Source: Flaveria trinervia (lineage: Eukaryota; Streptophyta; Magnoliopsida; Asterales; Asteraceae). Taken from it: a DNA stretch of 64,000 nt. A program made the translations under genes and the position numbers. Shown here piece after piece: positions 55,901 to 64,000 of this stretch; within the stretch, counting starts at the first letter, position 1, and the number at the start of each line of letters is the position of its first letter. Under the pieces are notes generated by a model. It made no database searches and was not told the DNA's origin. It saw only the letters and a list, made by a program, of their open reading frames with translations. The stretch spans positions 38,814,595 to 38,878,594 of the forward strand of contig CM046451.1 in the NCBI GenBank assembly GCA_025506515.1, read 5' to 3'.

Positions 55901-56458
55901 AAAAAGCATTAAGGGAAATCAATATACATCTTCCACAACAGAATGGGGATATGTTGAGAAAACAAAAGAACTGGTGTTGTTGAGGAATGCTGAAGGGAAG
56001 AAAGCTGATAAGATAAGATTTTTTGACCTAGTGGAGATCAAATTGCTTCACCCAAGCTATACATCATATCTTCATGACAAATTCTTCCCAAATCTTACTA
56101 ATGAAAAAGCATAGAATGACCTATGTCTATATGTGCATATGATTCAAGTGATTGACAAATTGCACGCAAAGGAATACAAAAGAAGAAGACATGAAGTTGG
56201 ACTGCTAAAAGGATCTACATTTCAATAAGTTTCAGAACTAAAAATCTCAGAGGAGGATGAGCTTGAAATTGTGCACAATGAAAGTGTAAGGGAAACACTT
56301 AATACTGAAAAAGGCATTTTGGGCTTAAGTTTTAGACTCTACAAAAGATATGCAGAACGGAGATCAAGTACAAGTACGATGATCAAAAGGATGCGATTTC
56401 ATTCTTGAATAAGATGATGGTGTCTAGAATGAAGGAACTTTTAGTTTTGAAGAGCTAA
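52949..56458 (+). pseudogene. Additional ORF (aORF) of copia family B, degenerate
   Basis: The start MANQIVREHNGVHS meets a stop within 15 codons; the next frame continues from 53008 (RYLRRSRIFYALRVE) with RIDEQTIRRVLELGEQ (to 53235). KPYRFLCHTYLKCISNR (53380) and YYYSKYIFNCLCDQ with KMFMFPRFLQLIINAVLP (53350-53796) align with the matching blocks of the family A aORF. A Pro/Ser/Gln-rich linker (53797-54240), a coiled coil (about 54360-54660, KQRIQELKGMIKEKDDQL) and C-terminal domains with MKDALKELEVAIFLIPNYDY (55030) and GRIQYFYDVEALLSLPKRDIKDLQ (55435-55848) follow. The last frame ends at a TAA at 56456. More than ten interruptions are present. It lies directly upstream of the purine tract and the LTR at 56488. 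Function unknown. Confidence 0.65.
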
Positions 56459-56477
56459 TTACAAGTGTCTATGCGTA

Positions 56478-56486
56478 AGGGGAGTA
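56478..56486 (+). other. Polypurine tract of the family B element
   Basis: AAGGGGAGTA just before TGTTAGATCT at 56488. This shows that the LTR at 56488 is the 3' LTR of the element carrying the aORF 52949-56458. Confidence 0.75.
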
Positions 56487-56487
56487 T

Positions 56488-56604
56488 TGTTAGATCTACG
56501 AACTACAAGACTAGATCATTTTGTATAAGCTTAGAACTTTATAATATTTGTATTGAACTATTGTAAATCATTATTATGTTGTATGCATTATATATATATA
56601 TATA

Positions 56605-56640
<36 letters not shown>

Positions 56641-57425
56641 TTAACCCATATGTGTATTGATCTGTGTATGATGGTATGAACAAACATAATTCTTGTCAAT
56701 TACTGAAATTGACTAAGTGTAAGAACATCTACGATGGACATTTTTTTCATCCGTAGATATGTTTCTTACAAAATCAATCATCCGAAGATCTTCTACGAAT
56801 GAACAATCAACTCTGAAGTCAGAAGTGAAGATTCCTACGGAAGAAGAAAATACCTTTGGAAGAACAAAATACCTTCAGAAGAACAAGAATACTTTGAAGA
56901 ACAAACATCTACAGAAGACCATATTCCTGCGGAGTCCAAACACTTCTATTTAATAATACAGGTATTACAAGTCAACAAGTCAACTTGACAGTTGTGTGAA
57001 TCCCAAGATATCCAGTGTTTCTTTAACAGAAACACACATGACTATAAATATGGATCCTAGGTTTCACATCAAGTAGACGGCTATGACGACAAGCGACACA
57101 CGATAACAAACAACCAAACATCAAATCACACAAACACAAACCCTAGCAGCCGTTACATCAACAACAATACATTCAAACCAATTTTATTTCATTCTATGTT
57201 TATTCATCTATAGTCATTTACATGTTCTAATGAAATACATTTCAATTAAATATGTTTGTTTGATTATTAGTTGTGTTCTTCTTATTGTGTTCGTTGTTAT
57301 CATTAATCATTATTGTTGATTGAATTCACTAAAAACAATTAAGCAAAGTTAATGTTGATTCCACAAACATTGACTTGACTCAAGATTAACACTAATAAAT
57401 CTAGATTGTGATCCAAGGATTCACA
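56488..57425 (+). repeat. Copia family B LTR shared by two tandem elements (938 bp)
   Basis: It begins TGTTAGATCTACG and ends AAGGATTCACA. A (TA)n stretch lies at about 56590-56638, TTCGGAAGAAC-type repeats at 56835-56910 and a TATA box at 57043-57051. It has a purine tract on its left and a primer site on its right, so it is a 3' LTR for the left element and a 5' LTR for the right one. Confidence 0.9.
57043..57051 (+). promoter_or_regulatory. LTR TATA box
   Basis: TATAAATAT, followed by the conserved leader GGATCCTAGGTTTCACATC. Confidence 0.6.
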
Positions 57426-57427
57426 GG

Positions 57428-57440
57428 TGGTATCAGAGCC
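57428..57440 (+). other. Primer-binding site (tRNA-Met type)
   Basis: TGGTATCAGAGCC two bases after the LTR. The leader 57441-57863 is non-coding and matches the minus-strand copy at 3619-4045. Confidence 0.88.
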
Positions 57441-59996
57441 ATGTGCTCATTGATTACGATCAATTTATCTATCAGTGTGAATTTGTTTAGTTGTTTTCTT
57501 GTTTCACTAGATTTTTCAGTCTTTGTAGATTAGATCTATTGTTTCTAAGCAAATCGTTTTGTGTGATTTAACAAAACCGTGACTTGTCTCTCAGCAAGCA
57601 CTGTTACATTGCTTGATTAACTTGGTTCAATATTCAAATCAATTGAATAGTAGATCTAGGTTATTGATTGACATTTATACACTGTTCATATTTAATTGAA
57701 CAAATACATTGAAAAATCCTTAATTTGATATATAATTATCATTGAAAGGATTACCTGATTTGTGACCATAACTGCTTATTTATTATAATTTAAGTTTTGT
57801 CAATAATTTGTTCATTTCTTAAAAGATACTCTGTAATAGTAAAATCTTAGATCTTAATTAAACATGAGTAACTTTCATGGATCGTCATACCAACCTCCAA
57901 AGTTAGAAACATAAGCAGACTTTAAATCCTAGAAAATCAAGTGCAAGAATCATGTTAATTATACAGATTCTGACTTATGGGTTTCAATAACTGAAGGTCC
58001 TTATATTCCACCAACTCTTGGGCCGGATTATAATGACAACAATCAACCTATAAGTACAAAGGATCTGTCACCTATGATGTTAAGCAGGTTAAAGTTGATA
58101 TTAAATCATACAGCTTGCTTAGTATGGGTTACCTGAAGAAATATTAATCAGGTGTGAGAATTACTAAATATCAAATTCCTTGTGGAAGATTCTTCATACA
58201 CTCTATGAAGGGAGTGATGAAATCAAAAGAATTAGGAAGGACACCCTTCAGTCACAATATGAACCCTTTCATCATATTGAGGGTGAATGAATTCCTTAAC
58301 AACTCCATAGATTTATGTAAATGGTATAGAGATGATATCTTGGAGTTGAAATACACAAATGAGGAACTAAACAAGAAGATGTTTCATACTTTGCCAAAAG
58401 TTGGAAGCAAACTATGTCCATGTTCAAGAACACAATTGATCTTAAAGCAACTGGTTTAGATACACTAGTTGCTAAAGTTCAGGCTCTTGAAATTGACGAG
58501 AAATCAAGAAACAAGAGTGTGAGAACTCATGTGTCACCATATCACTTTAATGAAAAAAAACTGCTGGAAGTGCTTTATTTCCAACAAGATGGTGATAACT
58601 CTTGTACTTTGAGTGAAGATGAGGAGGAGTAAGTTTCTATGCATTAAAGCCTTCTAAGAAATCTTATAAAAGTCAGTCAAGAAAAGAGAAAGGAAGAACT
58701 GATGATCAAAGAGATACATCATGAGTAAAGTCTTCATCAAATAACAATCAAACAAAGTCCATCACTGTCATTCTGGACTCTAAAGAACAAAAAGTAGCTT
58801 TGCAGCTTTCAGCTCAGGTTTTCAAGCTTACCTTGGAAGCTCATTAACCTCTGCCAACATTTGCCAGCAGAACTTGGAAGAACTACATCCAGATGTAGTA
58901 GAGGATATGGACCTATAACGATAAATGGCAATGATTGCTTATAGAGCCAAACAATATTTTAGGAGAAATAAGAATTTGGCTACTCCAAGTAAATCATCAA
59001 ATATTGGTGTTGGTAAGTCAAAGGTGAGGTGCTTCAAGTGCAATCTCTATGGAAACTTTTCTAGAGAATGCAATCAATAATTAAATCCTGAGTCAGCACA
59101 ACATCAGCAACATCAGTCTCAGCAAACATCATCATCACAAAGACCTTTCAGGTAACCACAACTTACAAACTCATCCCCACCAGCCACTAATACATTAGCA
59201 CGAACAAGTAACTCTAAAGAAACTAGGGTGATCATCCTTCAAGATGGAACTTGTGACTAGAGTATGTATGAGAAGGAGTATTGGAAGAAAATCAAGCTTT
59301 AATGCCTCATATGGAAACAAAGTTCCACCCATGGCTAGTGAGGTAAGAGATAGGTTATGAGGAAGTGAAAGATACAGTGACCATGCTCAACAATTGGCTG
59401 ATAAAGTTAAAAAACAATGATTTTGAATGAATCTCATGTAAGAGAACATAAATTATATCAAATAAAAATTAACTCTTTACAAAAGGATTTAGATAAAATA
59501 GTTTTAGAAAATTACAATTTAAAGGCACAAGTTAAGCATTTGAACACTTCCTTAACTAAATCCATGGTTGATCATGCATCAACTAAAGTGAAACTTTAAA
59601 AGTTTCAACTTTCATCTTAGCAGTATGAGAAATTATTAAATTCTCATATTGAATCTAAGAACAGGTCTGGGTTGGGATATAATCTTGTGGCACCTCCTAT
59701 AAACAATAATTACACACCTTATCCTGAATCAATGAAAAATAACTTGTGAAATGATTTTGTGCCAAACACCAAGTTTGGAGCATATATATATATTCATATA
59801 TAGTGTGTCCGTTGCTTGTCGAATAGTCTAGGCTTAATGTAATACACCTGATATGTTGTAAACACATGAAACTGGGTCATTCGCAGGAGCATATGCGAAT
59901 GAGACTCAGTCGTACGACTGAGCCATGCTAATGGACCAGTCGTGCGACTGAGAGATGCGATTGGAGCTTTCGTAAGACTGAACCATAATAATGGTC

Positions 59997-60146
59997 TAGT
60001 CGTACGATTGAACCATACGCATGGTCCAGTCGTATGATTGAACCATACGCATGGTCCAGTCATACGATTGAACCATACGCATGGTCCAGTCGTACGATTG
60101 AACCATACGCATGGTCCAGTCGTACGATTGAACCATACGCATGGTC
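59997..60146 (+). repeat. Exact 30-bp tandem repeat, five units
   Basis: Units of CAGTCGTACGATTGAACCAT plus ACGCATGGTC repeat with a constant 30-bp period; only one to three bases vary. Each unit has two small palindromes, CGTACG and ACCAT-ACGC-ATGGT. The TATA box follows 45 bases later. Confidence 0.9.
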
Positions 60147-60190
60147 CAATTGCACGAATGGGCCAGTCGCATCTAATATGGGCAGAGGCC

Positions 60191-60198
60191 TATATATA
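60191..60198 (+). promoter_or_regulatory. TATA box of the inserted LTR-like sequence
   Basis: TATATATA follows GGCAGAGGCC and lies 18 bases after the last array word (CAGTCGCAT). Confidence 0.5.
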
Positions 60199-61828
60199 CC
60201 AGTTTCAATGTGTAGAGAGATAATGATTTGAGAGGGAGTCTGCCCGGAGGCTAGGGCTACCGGATGAGAGGGGAGATCATGTTCGATCTCCCCTTGCCAA
60301 GAGTCTTGATTCTTATGTTGTAACGAGCTTGTAATCATTAGGTTTTATCAATGAAACCAATCTTTGATAGTTTGTGTGATTGATTTGACTTTTGGTTTTG
60401 GTTGTTTATCCTTCCGTCAAGAACATGCTCGGATGTTTATTGATCCAGCCAACTTAACAATAATAATACTGAGGTGAATGAAACTGAGTCTTCTGAATCA
60501 AAAAATATCAATCAAAAGGATTTAGAATTTGTCTTTGATGAGTGTGTGACTTGATGATTCTGATGAACATGATGATGATCTATTGAACAAGGGTAAGAAT
60601 ATTGATTTTGAAACAAACATTCCAAAAGTGCTTGAAGAAACAAAGTTGCAATATCCTCCAAAACAAATAAACATGTTGAAGACTATTTGCAAGAGAATGG
60701 CTTAGCTAAATGAAGGTCTTTAAGAACTACATCAGCAGTAAACCTTCATATGAAGAAATTGAAAAATCTGCTTCTACTGAGGAAGTACACAAATCATCTG
60801 TGGAAAAAGCAAAAAAGAAGCTATCAGCTTATCTTCAGCGGAAGAAGAAACATTCTATAGTAGATGATATGCGGAGAAGATACCCTTAGTAGTTCATATT
60901 GTTTTAGGAGAAGATCTGCAGAAGAAGAAACCTTCAGCAGAAGTTCATACTATTTAGTAGATGATCTACAAAAGGCAAAGTCAATAATAAACAAATCAAC
61001 TTCAAAACTGAAAAAGGATGCTAAGTCTCAGAAGTTGACAAATAATAAGACAGTAACTGATTTTGACAAAGAATAGAGGAGAAGTATTCCAAATGGTGTG
61101 ACATGAAGAACCATAATACTGATGAGTGTTACTTTAGTAGCTATTGTTCTATTTGCAATATGAACTATCACATGATGTCTGACTGTTAATTGAACAAACA
61201 TTATGCTATATGTATCAAAAATAACCATTCAACTCATGAATGTTATTTCAACAAAAAGAACAAGACAAAGAGCTCAAAGAAAAGACAATTAGATAAAGCT
61301 GAATGAGACACTAAATCCACTGATTGTGAAAAGGATTCAAAAATTAAGAAGCCTCAAGAAAAACAAAAGAAAAAACGAAAGGAGAAAACATCCACTGATG
61401 TTCAACCTATGAAAAAAAGAACAACTTCCAGCAATCAAAATCACCTCACAAATGGGTGGATTGACTGAAAAGGAAACAAATGATGATGATGTTTTCTATG
61501 CTAATTTTGAAAAGGGAACTCATGTACCTTATTCAAAATCAAAAGATAATGATTCTTTCAACAATAAAGAATCATCATCAATACCAAAGCATCAATTCAA
61601 TAAAATTAAGGTGAATGATAAAGAGATTGAGAAACCAGGACATAGTTCATCGACATCATCTTCAGCAGAATCATCCTCACCTACAACAACTCAGAATGAA
61701 TCAAAGAAAACTAAAAACTAAAACTTCAAGACTTATTCATGAAGGAGTGAAAATTTTAGATACTGCTAGCAAATCCAAGATCATTAAGGCTTGGGTTGTC
61801 AATTCTAACTGATTTCTTTATGTGTGTA

Positions 61829-62265
61829 GGAACAATCTTGACAACTGACAACAAGTGGTATGTTGACAGTGGTTGTTACAGGCATATGACAGGAAACTGT
61901 TCACTTCTCCATGATTTCAAACATAAAAATGCTTCATATGTTGTATTTGGTAGGGATTAGAAGGGAGGTAAAATTATTAGTGAAGGAATGGTAACTAATG
62001 GTGTACTCAAATTTGAGAAAGTAAACTATTGTGAAAACTTACAATATAATTTACTGAGTGTGTCTCAAATTTTTTATCAAAATTATACCACATTATTTGA
62101 TAACACTAACTGTTAAATTCTTAAACCAGGTTTTTCTATTCCAGAAGATTGGGTCCTTCTTAAATCATCAAGGAAAGAAAACACATATGTTTTGGATATG
62201 AACAACACCTCTATCACAACACATGAGACATGCCTCCTATCTAAGTCATCAGAAGATAAATCTCA
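61829..62265 (+). pseudogene. Copia family B protease, broken
   Basis: The motif KWYVDSGCYRHMTGNCSLL is seen at about 61855-61910. The DSG active site is kept. The Ser or Ala that usually follows it is Cys, and the next residue, usually Ser, is Tyr. A TAG follows near 61958, and VNYCENLQYNLLSVSQIF continues at about 62021-62075, then a stop at 62114. Protease would cut the polyprotein in the particle. Confidence 0.75.
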
Positions 62266-63300
62266 ATTGTGACATAAAAGGCTTGTCCATTCTAACATAA
62301 AGAATATGAACAAATTGGTGAAACATGACGTAGTCATTGGATTGCCAATGAAAGGTTGTTATTGTTCAAAACATTGTTCTCCTTGTTATAAAGGAAACAC
62401 ACATAGAGTGTCTCATAAATCCAAAAAACTATACAATACAACACTACACCACTCAAATTGCATCACATGGATCTATTTGGTCCAACCAATATTATGAGCA
62501 TGGCAAGAGACAATATTGTTTGGTGATAGTTAATGATTTCACTAGATTCACTTGGGTCTTTTTCTTAAAAAGAAAAGAGTGAAACATCAGAAACATTAAT
62601 GGACTTTGTCATCAAGATTGAGAATCAACTTGATTTAAAAGTTAAAACTTTCAAGAGTGACAATAGGACTGAATTTGTTAATTCTGACTTGGATTCCTTT
62701 TCAGGAATAAAGGTATTGCAAGGCAATTCAGTGCACTAGGAACTCCACAACAGAATGGAGTGGCTGAAAGAAGAAACAAAACACTTATTGAAGCAGCCAG
62801 AACAATGTTAGCTAATTCACAACTGCTTATCATCTTTTGGGTTGAGGTAGTGAATACAACATGCAATATTGAAAATAGAACATTGATCGTCAAAGAACAT
62901 ACAAAACACCTTATGAGCTTTTATTTAAAAGAAAACCCTATATAGGATATCTTAAAGCTTTTGGGTGTCATGTATCTGTTTTAAACATAAAAGTACAATT
63001 GGGAAAATTTTCAGAAAAAGCCGATGATGGTTTCTTTAGTGGATATTCTTTAACATCTAAAGCTTACAGGATCTACATTCCACAACATAACATTGTGGAA
63101 GAAACTCCTAATGTATCTTTTGATGAATCTGTATTTACTAAATCAGTTAAAGGATTATCATGGCTGTTTGATATAGATGCTTTAATAGAGTCATTTAACT
63201 CTGGTTATTTGAATTATGTAGGAACAGTTGATACATGCTATCCATTTGTTCCCCCAAATTTAAATGAGTATCATTATCTGCTGATCCTCCAAGGATAATC
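62266..63300 (+). pseudogene. Copia family B integrase, broken
   Basis: The zinc-binding region gives HKRLVHSNIKNMNKLVKHDVV (about 62272) and SKHCSPCYKG (about 62367). The core has HMDLFGPTNI (about 62466, in a different frame), FKSDNRTEF (about 62650), and QNGVAERRNKTLIEAARTML (about 62752-62811). All three catalytic residues Asp, Asp and Glu are present, but in three frames. GKFSEKADDGFFSGYS (62999 onward) marks the end of the domain and the 99-codon piece to 63298 runs into the Pro/Ser-rich linker. Frame changes occur near 62495, 62577, 62735 and 62940. Confidence 0.8.
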
Positions 63301-64000
63301 ACTTCATCAACAGCTACTAACTCTGCATCAGCAGATGTACGTTGTGTATTCGGAGATATGAATAATCTTTCGGAAACTGTTCCAAACTCTCAAATGATAC
63401 AACAAACACTGGAAATGATTCATAAATTCCTCATATCCCATCTGGAGATGTTCATGTAACTCCTACAACTGAACAAATGCTTCCGAAGAAGTTCATGTAA
63501 TCCTATGGATGAACAAATGTTTCTACAGAAGTTGTTGTAACTCGTATAGAAGAACAAAATGCTAAGGAGAAATTCCTACGAAAGACATTAATTATTCTCC
63601 TAATGTCCAACTGAAGAAGACCACTCAATACCAATGATGTATAAGAAGAACACTTTGACTACTTCCTAAATTCACAATCTGGATTGGATCAGTCTGCAAC
63701 AATGGATGACTAACTTGGAATATCTGTTCTAAGTTGAATCAACTCCATTAACAAGAATCCATAAGACTCATCCAGTCAACAACATCATTAGAGATCCTGC
63801 CAAAAGAACTACAAGAAGCCATAGTGGAACTGCCAAGATCTATCTTTTCACTTGTTTTCTTTCACAAGTGGTTCCTCCAAACATCACAACCGCTCTAAAG
63901 GACAACAGCTAGATTGAAGCTATACAAGAAGAGCTTCAATAATTTAGAAAGCAAAAAGTGTGGACTCTAGTAGATTTACCTGAAGGCTAACATCGAAATG
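63301..64000 (+). pseudogene. Copia family B linker and start of reverse transcriptase, cut by window end
   Basis: 63301-63850 is a degenerate linker with repeats of words like GAACAAATGCTTCCGAAG. RT begins at about 63870 with NITTALKDNS, a TAG, then IEAIQEELQ, a TAA, and FRKQKVWTLVDLPEG, the N-terminal block of copia RT. The rest of pol and the 3' part lie beyond 64000. Confidence 0.7.

Larger units (their letters stand above)
59804..60459 (+). mobile_element. LTR-like insertion in family B gag (about 656 bp)
   Basis: The insertion is absent from the minus-strand gag copy near 1660-1700. It begins about TGTGTCCGTTGC and ends about CCAACTTAACA; it has a word array (59876-60172), TATATATA at 60191-60198, and a downstream region with TTGTAACGAGCTTG and AATGAAACC. 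This looks like a solo LTR of a copia-type element. I cannot find a convincing TSD, and about 20 bases of the target seem to be lost, so the ends are uncertain by about 25 bases. Confidence 0.55.
57864..61815 (+). pseudogene. Copia family B gag, broken and interrupted by an insertion
   Basis: The start ATG at 57864 (MSNFHGSSYQPPKLET) matches the minus-strand copy. The UBN2-like part (57900-58400) is split by stops. KATGLDTLVAKVQALEIDEKSRNK (58440-58520) precedes a zinc knuckle CFKCNLYGNFSREC (about 59033-59074), whose His is Asn. A coiled-coil piece follows (59417-59599), then the inserted LTR-like sequence (about 59804-60459). The downstream part has a Cys/His cluster region (61090-61255) with an exact CX2CX4HX4C motif, CSICNMNYHMMSDC, between two imperfect clusters, and a Lys/Ser-rich end (61270-61720). 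At least ten stops or frame changes are present. Confidence 0.75.

Noticed and set aside
59997..60146. CRISPR-like array of repeats
   Set aside because: Units are contiguous with no unique spacers, the sequence is plant retrotransposon DNA and the array lies in an LTR-like promoter.

Overview
The window is plant nuclear DNA, almost entirely nested LTR retrotransposons. The evidence is LTRs bounded by TG...CA, 5-bp target-site duplications (TSDs), primer-binding sites (PBS) complementary to the 3' end of plant initiator tRNA-Met, Ty1/copia and Ty3/gypsy polyproteins, and one Mutator-like DNA element. I see no intact host gene, tRNA, rRNA or CRISPR. The extra ORF of the copia elements resembles, from memory and unsearched, a family abundant in Asteraceae genomes. 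A member of that plant family is therefore my best guess for the host, at moderate confidence.

Layout. 1-1251 is a truncated 3' part of an extra ORF (aORF) of copia family A. 1252-4958 is a truncated minus-strand copia family B element (5' LTR, leader, gag). 5177-14672 is a complete but mutated Ty3/gypsy chromovirus (Tekay-like, C-terminal chromodomain) with 2251-bp LTRs and TSD CTTTA. 14931-20397 is a solo LTR of a related gypsy family (TSD TCTTA), itself split by a 2761-bp solo LTR of another family (15020-17780, TSD TAAAA). 20403-23571 is AT-rich and unassigned, with a diverged 450-bp direct repeat and a doubtful exon-like ORF.

23572 to the window end is a copia family B composite. It starts with an LTR broken by a MULE (24376-25447, 9-bp TSD), followed by a rearranged internal region ending in the B-type aORF (52949-56458), a second LTR (56488-57425), and then leader, gag, protease, integrase and the start of reverse transcriptase, cut by the window edge. 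Inside it sit a 23-kb Tekay-like element (25918-49235, TSD CATCT), a 2250-bp solo LTR (49821-52070, TSD ATAAA) and a small LTR-like insertion with a 30-bp tandem array (about 59804-60459). The 23-kb Tekay-like element is in turn split by a 14.2-kb copia family A element (31412-45599, TSD ATTGT/ATCGT).

All polyproteins are interrupted by stops and frameshifts, and several catalytic residues are replaced, so none of these copies looks autonomous. Three points deserve attention. First, the aORF between pol and 3' LTR in both copia families looks like a separate transcription unit, with its own TATA box, a spliced 5'UTR with the intron acceptor next to the ATG, and a coding intron visible in two family A copies. 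Second, a vocabulary of short interrupted palindromes and CG-containing words is shared by copia and gypsy LTRs and lies just upstream of TATA boxes. Third, the Tekay-like LTRs contain repeated hairpin units and splice-like signals that suggest a long leader intron.
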